NCBI GenBank assembly: GCA_050694275.1
Contig: JBOGXF010000206.1
Location: forward strand, 1 to 19,999
DNA from: JBOGXF01 sp050694275
GTDB lineage: Bacteria > Actinomycetota > CADDZG01 > WHSQ01
Reading direction: 5' to 3'
DNA length: 19,999 nucleotides
Below, piece by piece: positions 1-7,795 of this stretch. How positions within the stretch are numbered: position 1 is the first letter of the stretch; each line of letters opens with the position of its first letter. The notes under the pieces were generated by a model, which saw only the letters and a list, made by a program, of their open reading frames with translations, had not been told where the DNA came from and did not search any database. A program made the translations under genes and the position numbers.

Positions 1-173
1 GCCGGTCCTCCCCGGCCTCAAGGTCGTTCGTCCTCGCTTGCGCTGCGGGCGCTCCACCTTGACCCCGGCTCCGGGCCAACGCGGGGAGCGGCTACGAGGG
101 ACAGCACTTGTGGCAAACCGCAGGATCACCTTGTCGGTTGACTGGTGGTCCTCCTACAGATAAGGGAGGCCGC
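1..173. other. Intergenic region at left edge, no gene seen
   Basis: No convincing coding frame leads into this edge. The stretch is GC-rich and carries a 7-bp inverted repeat, TCAAGGT at 18-24 and ACCTTGA at 56-62. A weak promoter-like pair (TTGTCG at 131-136, 18-nt spacer, TACAGA at 155-160) lies just before the SD of the aldo/keto reductase. Both are weak and could be chance. Confidence 0.4.
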
Positions 174-1112
174 ATGAAGACTCAGCAACTGGGAGCCAAG
201 GGGCCCGAGATTTCCGTCGTCGGGTACGGCGCGTGGGAGGCCGGCGGGATGGCGTGGGGGCCGAACCCCCCGGACGAGCAGGTACTCGACGCCATGCGCA
301 CCGCGCTCGATGAGGGGATGACCTGGATCGACACCGCCGAGGTCTACGGGGGCGGACGGTCGGAGGAGCTCGTCGCGCAAGCGATCGGGGGTCGCGACGA
401 CGTCTTGGTCTTCACCAAGCTCGCGACCGCGAACGCGGGCAGCGGTTTCCACTCGGAGGGAGTGCGCAAGGGGGCGGAGGCGAGCCTCAAGCGCCTCGGA
501 CGCGACGTCATCGATCTGTATCAGCTTCACTGGCCGGACAAGGAAGTCGAGATCGAGGAGACGTGGGAGGCGATGGCGTCACTGGTGGACGACGGTTTGG
601 TGCGTCACATCGGGGTCTCCAATCACCCTCAGGAGCTGATCGAGCGGTGCGAGAAGATTCGCCACGTCGATTCGCTGCAGCCGCACTTCTCGATGCTGTG
701 GCGGAAGTCGCAGGAGGAGGGGCTGTTCGATTTCTGCAAAAAGAAAGGCACCGGGATCATCGCCTACGGCCCCCTCGGCTACGGGCTTCTCACCGGCGCC
801 ATCACGGAGGACACGGAGTTCTCCGACGACGACTGGCGCGGCGGCGGGCACGGCATGGGTGGGTACGACAAGCTCTTCGCCCCGGGCAAGATCGAACCCA
901 ATCTCGAGACGGTCGACCGCCTGCGCCCGGTTGCGGACCGGCTCGGTATCACGCTCGCCCAGCTCGCCCTTGCGTGGGTCTTCCACCAAGACGGCGTGAC
1001 CGGGGCGATCGCCGGGTCGCGTAATCCCAAGCACGTCCGGCAGAACGCGGGGGCCGGCGCGGTCGAGCTGTCCCACAAGGAACTCGAGGAGATCGATTCG
1101 ATCCTCGGCTAG
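174..1112 (+). CDS. Aldo/keto reductase family oxidoreductase
   Basis: The 312-residue product is a complete aldo/keto reductase, an (alpha/beta)8 barrel that reduces carbonyls with NADPH. The catalytic tetrad is visible: Asp53 and Tyr58 in WIDTAEVYGGG, Lys82 in VFTKLAT, and His119 in LYQLHWPD. The C-terminal segment ending in GAIAGSRNPKHVRQN matches the cofactor-phosphate-binding region of the family. I chose ATG 174 because GGGAGG (164-169) lies 4 nt upstream and the family consensus (MKTQQLGAKGPEISVVGYG) begins there; the frame is open further upstream but shows no family similarity. The substrate cannot be inferred. It stands alone, convergent with the lipoprotein gene that ends 23 bp away. 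Confidence 0.93.
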   Translation: MKTQQLGAKGPEISVVGYGAWEAGGMAWGPNPPDEQVLDAMRTALDEGMTWIDTAEVYGGGRSEELVAQAIGGRDDVLVFTKLATANAGSGFHSEGVRKGAEASLKRLGRDVIDLYQLHWPDKEVEIEETWEAMASLVDDGLVRHIGVSNHPQELIERCEKIRHVDSLQPHFSMLWRKSQEEGLFDFCKKKGTGIIAYGPLGYGLLTGAITEDTEFSDDDWRGGGHGMGGYDKLFAPGKIEPNLETVDRLRPVADRLGITLAQLALAWVFHQDGVTGAIAGSRNPKHVRQNAGAGAVELSHKELEEIDSILG

Positions 1113-1135
1113 TCCGGGATTGCAAGCATGGTCAT

Positions 1136-1600
1136 TTATCCACCCGGTGCGACGTCGGCGCGTGCACACTGCTCGAAGCCGTAGTCATCCGCGATCGTCT
1201 GGGCTTCGTTGGCCGCGGCCTGAACCTGTGTCTGAAGTCTCTGCAAGGCCTCGACATCACGGTTCTCGAGCGCCTCTTGTATTTCCGGAAGGAGTTCGAC
1301 CGCTTCTTCGATCTTGTCGAGCATAGGGTTTATCTGATCGCGATCTTCCGCCGGCGGCTCGAGGTCTCTCAGCTCTTCGAGCCCGTCGTCGGTGATCTCG
1401 GTGCCTTCTTCGACGAGCTCCTCGAAGTCCTCCTGGTTCTGAGGTTCACCCAGTTCCCGGATCTGTTGATCGATGTCCGCGCAGATCTCGTCGGCTTGCT
1501 CGATGAACTCTTCCTTGGACAGCGCGTCCTGCCCGCAGGCCGCGGAGGCGAGCGCGGCTAGACTCGCAACCACAATTAGCCTTGCTCCTCGGCTGGGCAC
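1136..1600 (-). CDS. Putative secreted acidic lipoprotein
   Basis: The predicted 154-residue protein begins with a short positive region (PSRGAR), a hydrophobic stretch (LIVVASLAALASAA) and Cys22, which fits a lipoprotein signal peptide. The lipobox SAAC is permissive but not classic, since -3 is Ser instead of Leu. The mature part is very rich in Glu and Asp, probably alpha-helical or coiled-coil, and has two further cysteines (Cys40 in ADEICADI and Cys145 in GFEQCAR) that could form a disulfide. This layout resembles small actinobacterial lipoproteins of unknown function. The start is GTG 1600, with AAAGGAG 6 nt upstream; longer in-frame starts lack the signal. It is divergent from terC, 68 bp apart. 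Confidence 0.75.
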   Translation of the reverse strand: MPSRGARLIVVASLAALASAACGQDALSKEEFIEQADEICADIDQQIRELGEPQNQEDFEELVEEGTEITDDGLEELRDLEPPAEDRDQINPMLDKIEEAVELLPEIQEALENRDVEALQRLQTQVQAAANEAQTIADDYGFEQCARADVAPGG

Positions 1601-1668
1601 CGCATACTCCTTTGTCCGGATGCGTCCGCCCAAGCTACTACGGGGACACGATCGCCCGGAGGCAATGC
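1601..1668. promoter_or_regulatory. Divergent lipoprotein/terC leader region
   Basis: These 68 bp separate two divergent starts. They contain an SD for each gene: CTCCTTT at 1607-1613 (AAAGGAG on the minus strand) for the lipoprotein, and GGAGG at 1658-1662 for terC. Promoter elements must lie here or within the flanking genes, but I see no clear -35 box. There is no room for the yybP-ykoY manganese riboswitch that often precedes terC/alx genes. Confidence 0.4.
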
Positions 1669-2778
1669 TTGGACCTCGTCGTTGCGTTCGTCTCGGCACA
1701 ATCCGAGACCACCACGCCTGATGCGGAACCCTGGTATCTCTACGCCGGCTTCATCGTGTTCGTCATCGCGATGTTGCTAATCGATCTCAGGTTCTTCCAC
1801 ACGGAGGAACGTGAGCCGACGACCAAGCAGTCGGCCGCATGGGTCGGGGTCTGGGTCAGCCTGGCGCTCGTGTTCGGAGTAATCGTGTTCGCGTGGAAGG
1901 GCACCGATTCGGGGGCCGAGTACTTCACCGGCTATCTGATCGAGTACTCGCTGTCGATCGACAACATGTTCGTGTTCGTCGTCATCTTCAGTTACTTCCG
2001 TGTGCCGTTCGCATATCAGCACCAGGTCCTGTTCTACGGAATCCTCGGGGCGATGATCTTTCGCGGGATATTCATCGCGCTCGGCGTCGCGCTCATCAGC
2101 AGATTCGAGTGGATCATCCTGGTCTTCGGGGCTTTCTTGGTCTATACCGCCTACCGAATCGTGAAAGGCCATGCGCAGGACATCCATCCGGAGGACAACC
2201 CGGTCCTGAAATTCGCCCGACGGCGGCTGCGGACTACGACCGCGTTCCACGGCCAGAAGCTGTTTGTCGTGGAAGCCGGCAAGCGGGTCGCAACCCCCCT
2301 GTTCATCGCCCTGCTCTTCATCGAGCTGGTCGATATCGTCTTCGCGCTCGACTCGATCCCGGCCATATTCGGGATAACGCTGGATCCTTTCATCGTCCTC
2401 ACCTCGAACGTGTTTGCGATCCTCGGTTTGCGCGCTCTGTATTTCCTTCTCGCCGGAAGCATCGACCGCTTCCACTTGCTCAACTACGGACTGGGTATCG
2501 TCCTCGCGTTCGTGGGCACGAAGATGTTGCTCACCGCGGTCAATTGTGCCGGCGAGACGGCGTTCTGCGAAGCCGGCCACGTCGAGATTCCGATCTGGCT
2601 GTCCCTCCCGTTCGTCGTGATCGTCCTCGCAGCCACCGTGTTCCTGTCTCTCAAGATCCCGCCCAAGGAGGGCGAGATACCGGCTCCGGCCTCGTTCCCG
2701 AGCCCGGACGAGATTCCACAAGCGGAGCGCGTCGGGCAAGAAGACGACCCACCTGAAGCGGAGGACGCCTCGGGCTAA
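1669..2778 (+). CDS. TerC family integral membrane protein (Alx-like)
   Basis: The 369-residue protein is a polytopic TerC-family protein. These act in the cytoplasmic membrane and are linked to tellurite resistance, and in several bacteria to manganese export. Two conserved acidic membrane motifs are present: EYSLSIDNMFVF (92-103, with Glu92, Asp98, Asn99) and ELVDIVFALDSIPAIFGIT (219-237, with Glu219, Asp222, Asp228). About eight or nine hydrophobic segments run from residue 22 to 328, and the acidic C-terminal tail of about 40 residues is probably cytosolic. I chose TTG 1669 because GGAGG (1658-1662) is 6 nt upstream; the ATG at 1665 is out of frame. The stop overlaps the convergent dehydrogenase gene by 4 bp. 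Confidence 0.92.
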   Translation: MDLVVAFVSAQSETTTPDAEPWYLYAGFIVFVIAMLLIDLRFFHTEEREPTTKQSAAWVGVWVSLALVFGVIVFAWKGTDSGAEYFTGYLIEYSLSIDNMFVFVVIFSYFRVPFAYQHQVLFYGILGAMIFRGIFIALGVALISRFEWIILVFGAFLVYTAYRIVKGHAQDIHPEDNPVLKFARRRLRTTTAFHGQKLFVVEAGKRVATPLFIALLFIELVDIVFALDSIPAIFGITLDPFIVLTSNVFAILGLRALYFLLAGSIDRFHLLNYGLGIVLAFVGTKMLLTAVNCAGETAFCEAGHVEIPIWLSLPFVVIVLAATVFLSLKIPPKEGEIPAPASFPSPDEIPQAERVGQEDDPPEAEDASG

Positions 2779-3521
2779 CCGTCGCGGCGCGCGACCTCCG
2801 TGGCAGTTGCTTGTGCCAGCGGGCGGACGACGATCTCGTCGATGTTGACGTGGGCCGGGCGGGTGACCGCCCATGCGATGCAATCGGCGATGTCCTCTCC
2901 GGTCAGCGGGGTCACCCCCTCGTAGACCTTGCGGGCGCGGGCATCATCGCCGTCGAAACGGACGACGGAGAACTCGGTCTCCACCATTCCCGGCGCTACT
3001 TCCGTCACCCTCACGGGCTTGCCGAGCAACTCGAGCCTGAGCGTGCGGCTGATCGCTCGGACTGCATGCTTCGACGCGGTGTACCCGCCGCCCCCGCGAT
3101 AGACCTCGAATCCGGCAATCGAGCCGAGGTTGACGATGTGCCCGGCCCCCGACGCCTCGAGTTTCGGCAGGAGGGCACGGGTAACGTTCATCAGACCGAG
3201 GACGTTCGTTTCCCACATGACACGCACGCGCTCTTCAGGCATCTCGGAGATGGGTTCCATACCCGCGGCCAACCCGGCGTTGTTTACGAGGACATGCGCG
3301 CCGTCGATCTCGCCGGCGAAGGCCTTGATCGATTTCGAGTCGGTGACGTCCAGCGGAAGCGCCCGGCCCCCGCATTTCTTTGCCACCTCTTCGAGCAGAT
3401 CGGTCCGGCGCGCGCCGAGCACCACTTCGAATCCCTCTTTCGCAAGGCGGATCGCGGTGGCCGCTCCGATGCCGCTCGACGCACCGGTAACGACCGCCAC
3501 CCTGGGCTCGGCTGCATTCAT
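2775..3521 (-). CDS. Short-chain dehydrogenase, YdfG-like
   Basis: This 248-residue classical SDR has a Rossmann fold with the cofactor motif TGASSGIG (12-19), NNAG (80-83), Asn106, and the catalytic Ser134 (NLGSIAG), Tyr147 and Lys151 (YTASK). GARR after the second strand suggests NADP(H) preference. The C-terminal HVNIDEIVVRPLAQ is characteristic of the YdfG group, NADP-dependent serine/3-hydroxy acid dehydrogenases; the true substrate is unknown. Start ATG 3521 has GGGGAG at 3531-3536 (minus strand), 9 nt upstream. It follows a second SDR on the same strand, but 122 bp with a large inverted repeat lie between, so co-transcription is uncertain. Confidence 0.92.
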   Translation of the reverse strand: MNAAEPRVAVVTGASSGIGAATAIRLAKEGFEVVLGARRTDLLEEVAKKCGGRALPLDVTDSKSIKAFAGEIDGAHVLVNNAGLAAGMEPISEMPEERVRVMWETNVLGLMNVTRALLPKLEASGAGHIVNLGSIAGFEVYRGGGGYTASKHAVRAISRTLRLELLGKPVRVTEVAPGMVETEFSVVRFDGDDARARKVYEGVTPLTGEDIADCIAWAVTRPAHVNIDEIVVRPLAQATATEVARRDG

Positions 3522-3550
3522 GTCACCATTCTCCCCAAACCCCGGCCGGA

Positions 3551-3633
3551 CGCGTTTTGAATGCCGGGACGGCTCCCCCACATTTTGTGTTGCGAAGCGA
3601 CCACTTTTCGGTCGTCCTGGCATTCAAAACGCG
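3551..3633 (+). repeat. 83-bp inverted repeat, possible structured RNA or MITE-like element
   Basis: CGCGTTTTGAATGCC (3551-3565) is matched by its exact reverse complement at 3619-3633. Read as plus-strand RNA the helix continues inward to 3574/3610, giving 24 consecutive pairs of which three are G-U (3566-3618, 3572-3612, 3574-3610). On the other strand these would be A-C mismatches. The 35-nt loop contains a small CACA-TTT-TGTG hairpin (3579-3589). CGACC/GGTCG (3598-3614) could form instead of the inner stem. There is no U-tract and no clear target-site duplication, so it does not look like an intrinsic terminator. The strand is inferred from the wobble pairs. Confidence 0.6.
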
Positions 3634-3643
3634 GGGGTGGCGG

Positions 3644-4417
3644 CTAATCGTGGAGGAGGCGGCCCTCCATGCCCCCCGCCACCGTGATCACCTCGCCGGT
3701 GACGTGGCCCGAGATCTCGTCGGAGGCAAGGGCGACCACCGCGCGGGCAACATCGGATGCGTCCCCAAGTTTTTTCAGGGCCATCGTGCGGGTGACTCTC
3801 GCTTCGAGAGCCGGATCGGCGAGCGCATCCCTCGTCATGTCGGTTCTCGTCCACCCCGGACACACCGCGTTGACTCGTCCGGTGGGAGCGATCCGGACGA
3901 TCTCGTTCTTGAGGCTTTTGAGCAGCCCGCCGGCGAGCGCGCTCTTGGCCGCGGCGTAGTCGGAATGTCCCGCTTCGCCGAACAGCCCGGCGGTGGACGA
4001 GACGATCACGATGTTGCCGATACCCGTATGGGCGACGTGGCGAAGGAACGCGCGGCAGCACAAGAAGACGGCGTCGAGGTTCACGGCCACCGTCTGCCGC
4101 CAGCGCTCGAGCGACATCTCCCACACGGGGACGTCCTCCGTGGGCCACCTCCCCGCGTTGGCGACGAGGACGTCGAGGCGGCCGAGCCCGTCGACCGCAT
4201 CGGGAACGAGCCGGTTCACCTCTTCCTCCACCGTGAGGTCGGCTCGCAGCGCAACTCCGCCGGTCTCGGACGCGAGTCGCTCGGCTCGCTCCCTGCTCGT
4301 GTTGAAGTGAACCGCCACCCGCGCGCCCTCGCCGGCGAAGGCGCGTACGACGGCGCTACCGATACCTCCGGCCCCACCAGTGACGAGCACGCCTTTGTCC
4401 TGGAGTCCGGTGTCCAC
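3644..4417 (-). CDS. Short-chain dehydrogenase, FabG-like
   Basis: The 257-residue SDR has TGGAGGIG (13-20), ANAG (86-89), Ser141 (VSSTAG), Tyr154 and Lys158 (YAAAK), and the PGWTRTDM turn after the active site. It ends in GHVTGEVITVAGGM, where FabG-like enzymes usually have VDGG. HFNTSRERAE after the second strand, with no acidic residue, suggests NADPH use. It is probably a 3-oxoacyl reductase-like enzyme, but the substrate is unknown and it is far from the fatty-acid operon. The start is GTG 4417. There is no SD, but TAACGT lies 6 nt upstream, so the mRNA is probably leaderless. Confidence 0.9.
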   Translation of the reverse strand: MDTGLQDKGVLVTGGAGGIGSAVVRAFAGEGARVAVHFNTSRERAERLASETGGVALRADLTVEEEVNRLVPDAVDGLGRLDVLVANAGRWPTEDVPVWEMSLERWRQTVAVNLDAVFLCCRAFLRHVAHTGIGNIVIVSSTAGLFGEAGHSDYAAAKSALAGGLLKSLKNEIVRIAPTGRVNAVCPGWTRTDMTRDALADPALEARVTRTMALKKLGDASDVARAVVALASDEISGHVTGEVITVAGGMEGRLLHD

Positions 4418-4423
4418 GCCGCG

Positions 4424-4433
4424 ACGTTACCGT
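4424..4433. promoter_or_regulatory. Overlapping divergent -10 elements (leaderless)
   Basis: Minus-strand TAACGT (4424-4429) lies 6 nt before the GTG at 4417, and plus-strand TACCGT (4428-4433) lies 6 nt before the ATG at 4440. The two hexamers share two base pairs. Neither gene has an SD. This geometry fits two leaderless, mutually exclusive promoters in a 22-bp divergent gap. Confidence 0.5.
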
Positions 4434-4439
4434 TACGCC

Positions 4440-5420
4440 ATGAAGGACATCGGCATCGTCGGGATGCCGTACTCAGGCAAGACCACTCTTTTCACCGCGC
4501 TCACGCGCCACGGAAGCGTGGGCGGACGAGCCAACCAGGCCGTGGTAGACGTGCCCGACGATCGGCTCGGGATTCTCGCCGAGCTCGAGCATTCGAAGAA
4601 GATCGTGCCCGCCAAGGTTCGTTTCGTCGACGTGCCGGGGGGTTTGACCGCGCAGGGGATCGGTGAGTACCGGCAGACGGATGCTCTCTGCATCGTCGTG
4701 CGCGCCTTCGGAGCCGATGCGGATCCCAAGGCTGAGCTTGCGACTCTCGACGCCGAGCTTCTCCTTGCCGATCTCGCGAGCATCGAGGGCGGACTCGACA
4801 AGGCGCGCAAGAAGGCGCGCGGCTCGCAGGAGGGCAAGTCCGAGCTCGCCGTGCTGGAGGAGGCGCGCGATGTGTTGGAGGCCGAGCGGCCGCTGCGCGA
4901 CGGAGACTTCGACGGGAGCGGGCTCAGGCTCTTGCGAGGTTACGGTCCGCTCACGCTCAAGCCTTGGATCGTCGTCGCCAACATCGCCGAGGGGGCCGAA
5001 TTGCCGGCCGGCGTGCCCGAGCAAACTCTGGCGGTGAGCACATCGCTCGAGGCGGAGGTCGCCGGCATGGAGCCGACCGAGGCACAGGAGCTGCTCGCCG
5101 GCTTCGGGATCGAGCGACCCGGGCTCGACCGCGTCATCGATGAGTGTTACCGCGCGCTCAACCTCATCACGTTCCTGACGACGGGCGAGGACGAGTCGCG
5201 CGCGTGGGAAGTGCGCCGGGGGGCCAAGGCGCCGGAAGCCGCGGGTCAGATCCATTCCGACCTCGAGCGGGGCTTCATCCGGGCCGAGGCCGTGTCCTAC
5301 GAGGAGCTGGTCGCGGCGGGCTCGTGGAACGCGGCCAAGTCCGCAGGCGCCCTCAGGGTCGAGGGCAAGGACTACGTCGTTCAGGAGGGTGACGTCCTGA
5401 ACATCCGCTTCGCCGTCTGA
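4440..5420 (+). CDS. ychF: YchF/OLA1-family P-loop NTPase
   Basis: This 326-residue protein has the layout of YchF, an Obg-related, ribosome-associated nucleotidase known to prefer ATP over GTP. The G1 loop GMPYSGKTT is at 8-16, DVPGG (64-68) is the G3 equivalent, and NIAE (181-184) replaces NKxD, as is typical of YchF. A charged helical region follows at about 100-150, and the C-terminal TGS domain (about 242-326) contains LITFLTTGEDESRAW and ends in GDVLNIRFAV. It is shorter than the usual ~360 residues, mostly in the helical and switch regions. ATG 4440 has no SD but a TACCGT box 6 nt upstream, so the transcript is probably leaderless. Assignment to a divergent YchF subfamily is an inference. 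Confidence 0.85.
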   Translation: MKDIGIVGMPYSGKTTLFTALTRHGSVGGRANQAVVDVPDDRLGILAELEHSKKIVPAKVRFVDVPGGLTAQGIGEYRQTDALCIVVRAFGADADPKAELATLDAELLLADLASIEGGLDKARKKARGSQEGKSELAVLEEARDVLEAERPLRDGDFDGSGLRLLRGYGPLTLKPWIVVANIAEGAELPAGVPEQTLAVSTSLEAEVAGMEPTEAQELLAGFGIERPGLDRVIDECYRALNLITFLTTGEDESRAWEVRRGAKAPEAAGQIHSDLERGFIRAEAVSYEELVAAGSWNAAKSAGALRVEGKDYVVQEGDVLNIRFAV

Positions 5421-5428
5421 CCCCCGGG

Positions 5429-6919
5429 TCAGATGAGGATGCTGCTCCCGGAGCGCCGAGGGTCGTGTGCGGCGTCCACGGTCCCGTCGTCGGCAATCGA
5501 CGCGGCCTGCACGGCGCCGAAGTACATATGGAGTTCGTCGTACGGGCGTGCGATGAATCCGAGATCATGCCCCGGCAAGTCCGGTTCGAAGCACAGGGTC
5601 TCGCCCTGAGGTCGCGGATCGAGATGGGCGCGCGCGCCGGCGACTGCGCCGGCGAGCGAGTCTCCGTCCACCGCCAGTCGCACGAGCGTCTGGGCGATTG
5701 CGCCCACGATGCGGTCCGCGCCGGGCGAGCCGAGGGCCACGACTCGGTCGGGCCCCGTGGCCACCGTCGGCGCCATCGAGGAGTGACATCGGGAGCCGGG
5801 CGTGAGCGCGTGGATGCCCATGGGATTGAGCTCCTCCTCGCCGAGCGTGTTGTTCATGAGCATGCCGTGCACGATGAGCCCGGAGCCGTAACCGTTTGAC
5901 TCGGTGATAGAGCATGCGTACCCACCGGCATCGGCGGACGAGGCATGGGTCGTGTCGGCGGACGGCGCCCGTCGAGGGAAACCCTTCGTCGCCTCTTCGA
6001 ACGCGGCCGCGATCGCCCCGGGGTCCTGATAACGCTCGCGTCTGTATCCCGCCGCGGCGCGTTGGGCCTCGACTATCGCGCTCAGCCTCTCTCGGGGATC
6101 GGAGAGATCGGCGCCCTCGAGCAACGCCAGCGTGTGCACGAGGACCGCGCCTCCGAGGGCCGGCGGGGGGTTGGACTCGATGCGCCAGCCGAATGCGTCG
6201 GTCGCGATCGGGTAACGGATTTCGGCTTCGTAACGGTCGAGGTCTTCGAGCGACAAGAAGCCCTCTCCGTCGGCGAGGAGGCCGGCGATCTCGTCGGCCA
6301 GGGGACCCCGATAGAACACGTGCGGTCCGTCTCTGGCGATCAGCTCGAGCGCCTCGGCCAGCTCCGGCTGCGTAAGAAGATCACCTTCGCGCAGAAGATT
6401 CCCATCCCTGGCGAACAGCGCGCGCGACTCTGGATAGGCGGACCAGATCGGCTCCCACGTGCACGAGAGGTAGTAATCGGACGTACGCGGGAAAGCGATC
6501 CCTGAGCGCGCCGCGCCGATCGCGTCCTCGAACAGCGCGGCCCATTCGATGCGACCATGCCGCTCGTGGGCGCGCGCCACCGCAGCCAGGATCCCGGGGA
6601 CCGCAACCGACCCTGCACCGCGTCCCGTGTAGATCCCGTCGGAGTAGTCCATGAAGACTCGCTCCATCCCCTGGCCGAGTCTCGCGGGGGCCGTGAACGG
6701 CATTGCGTTGTTGCCGTCGATCACTTCCACGGATCCATCGGGGACGCGCACCACGATGAAACCCGAGCCCCCGATCGACGCGAAGAACGGTTCCGCAACC
6801 CAGGCCATGACGGCGGCAGCGAGGCAGACGTCCACGGCGTTGCCGCCGGCGCGAGCGACGTTGCTCGCGGCCTCGGCTCCGAGCCGGTTTCCTGAGGCGA
6901 CGCCGATCCGTGCGGCCAT
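5429..6919 (-). CDS. Gamma-glutamyltransferase family Ntn-hydrolase, no signal peptide
   Basis: The 496-residue protein belongs to the gamma-glutamyltransferase family of self-cleaving N-terminal nucleophile hydrolases. GGNAVDVCLAAAVMAWVAEP (25-44) and the glycine motif SIGGSGF (48-54) match the large subunit. DTTHASSAD (322-330) gives Thr323 as the expected cleavage site and nucleophile, followed by ITESNGYGSG and the oxyanion region PGSRCHSSMAPT. The protein starts directly at the conserved domain (MAARIGVASGNRLG) with no export signal, so it is probably cytosolic, unlike classical glutathione-degrading Ggt. The substrate could be another gamma-glutamyl or acyl amide. ATG 6919 has no SD; TAGCCT lies 8 nt upstream. 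Its stop is 8 bp from that of ychF. Confidence 0.88.
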   Translation of the reverse strand: MAARIGVASGNRLGAEAASNVARAGGNAVDVCLAAAVMAWVAEPFFASIGGSGFIVVRVPDGSVEVIDGNNAMPFTAPARLGQGMERVFMDYSDGIYTGRGAGSVAVPGILAAVARAHERHGRIEWAALFEDAIGAARSGIAFPRTSDYYLSCTWEPIWSAYPESRALFARDGNLLREGDLLTQPELAEALELIARDGPHVFYRGPLADEIAGLLADGEGFLSLEDLDRYEAEIRYPIATDAFGWRIESNPPPALGGAVLVHTLALLEGADLSDPRERLSAIVEAQRAAAGYRRERYQDPGAIAAAFEEATKGFPRRAPSADTTHASSADAGGYACSITESNGYGSGLIVHGMLMNNTLGEEELNPMGIHALTPGSRCHSSMAPTVATGPDRVVALGSPGADRIVGAIAQTLVRLAVDGDSLAGAVAGARAHLDPRPQGETLCFEPDLPGHDLGFIARPYDELHMYFGAVQAASIADDGTVDAAHDPRRSGSSILI

Positions 6920-6927
6920 GACACCGA

Positions 6928-6957
6928 AGGCTACTGTTTTCCAAGTCCGATTAGCCT
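6928..6957. promoter_or_regulatory. Paired divergent -10 boxes, GGT homologue and SRPBCC gene
   Basis: AGGCTA at 6928-6933 (TAGCCT on the minus strand) is 8 nt before the GGT-homologue ATG. TAGCCT at 6952-6957 is 6 nt before the SRPBCC ATG at 6964. They form a perfect 6-bp inverted repeat. Neither start has an SD, so both look like leaderless promoters. Confidence 0.5.
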
Positions 6958-6963
6958 TGCGAC

Positions 6964-7413
6964 ATGACCCGAACCTTTGAGACCCGCGCGCAGCGACGCG
7001 CGCGCTGCGCTCCCGAGGTCGTCATTGCCCGCATCCGCGATGCCTCGACGTGGCCGAAGTGGCAGCCCGAGATCGTGTCCGCGGACGGACCGAGCACCCT
7101 GTCGCCGGGAGACGTCGTCAGGGGACGCGCAAAGATGCTGGGGTTTCACGTCGACGGCCACAGCACGACGACCGCCGAGGGTTCGACCCACTACGAGGAG
7201 GACGTTGTCGTGGGCGTCCGTATGCGTGTGCGCTACGAGGTAGAGCCCGCGGCCGACGGCGCGCTGGTGACCGCACGGCTCTTCGCGGACTTACCGGGCG
7301 GCCTCGCAGGACGACTGGTGTCGTTCTTCTTGCGGTGGCGCCTCGGGCACATGCAGCGGACTGCGCTGAAACGGCTCGTCGCTCAGTCGGAGGAAGACGA
7401 CTCCGCTTCCTGA
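6964..7413 (+). CDS. SRPBCC (START-like) family protein
   Basis: The 149-residue protein has the pattern of the polyketide cyclase/dehydrase (SRPBCC) superfamily, a helix-grip fold with a deep hydrophobic cavity. An N-terminal strand is followed by PEVVIARIRDASTWPKWQPE, then SPGDVVRGRAKM, a series of alternating strands (ADGALVTARLFADLP) and a long C-terminal helix (LGHMQRTALKRLVAQ). No catalytic residues can be assigned, and the ligand is unknown. ATG 6964 is probably leaderless. The 3' end overlaps the convergent CBS-domain gene by 31 bp. Confidence 0.75.
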   Translation: MTRTFETRAQRRARCAPEVVIARIRDASTWPKWQPEIVSADGPSTLSPGDVVRGRAKMLGFHVDGHSTTTAEGSTHYEEDVVVGVRMRVRYEVEPAADGALVTARLFADLPGGLAGRLVSFFLRWRLGHMQRTALKRLVAQSEEDDSAS

Positions 7414-7787
7414 AGCAGCGCGGCCATGTGGTCCATCAGGTCGCGCAGAGACACGATGCCGACCGGGTCGTCCATCTCCATCACCAGAAGGTGACGGAAT
7501 CCTCCGTCGACCATGGTCCTGACCGCCTTGATCAGGTCCCAGCCCGGCGTGCCGCTGACCGGATCGCGGGTCATCTTTTCCTCTACGGTCGTCGAGTCGA
7601 GATCGATCCCCTCGGCGACGGAGTGCAGGATGTCCCGCTCGGTGATGATTCCCGCGACCCCACCATCCTCGATCACGACCGCGCTGCCCACGCCTCTGTC
7701 GGTCATCACCGTCGCGGCGCGGTGGAGAGACGCCTGTGCGTCCACCGTCAGGAGGTGATGGATCTGGACATCCCGCAAGAGCTTCAT
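7383..7787 (-). CDS. Tandem CBS-domain protein
   Basis: This 134-residue protein is essentially two CBS domains forming one Bateman module, which usually binds adenosine nucleotides. The first (about 8-64) contains GVGSAVVIEDGGVAGIITERDIL and the second (about 72-130) contains FRHLLVMEMDDPVGIVSLRD; both have the G-(I/V)-(I/V)-(T/S)-x-R-D signature. No catalytic domain is attached, so it probably acts as a regulatory sensor with an unknown partner. ATG 7787 has TAGATT 8 nt upstream and no SD. It is divergent from the endonuclease IV gene and overlaps the SRPBCC gene at its 3' end. Confidence 0.9.
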   Translation of the reverse strand: MKLLRDVQIHHLLTVDAQASLHRAATVMTDRGVGSAVVIEDGGVAGIITERDILHSVAEGIDLDSTTVEEKMTRDPVSGTPGWDLIKAVRTMVDGGFRHLLVMEMDDPVGIVSLRDLMDHMAALLQEAESSSSD

Positions 7788-7795
7788 GGCCGGTA

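Noticed and set aside
1601..1668. yybP-ykoY manganese riboswitch before terC
   Set aside because: The leader is only 68 bp and is shared with a divergent gene; I see none of the conserved loops.
1777..2883. 368-codon minus-strand frame opposite terC
   Set aside because: The translation is a low-complexity, charged shadow of the membrane protein gene and has no family pattern.
3557..4666. 369-codon plus-strand frame spanning the second SDR and the ychF start
   Set aside because: It is antisense to the SDR, with no motif; the overlapping real genes have complete active sites.
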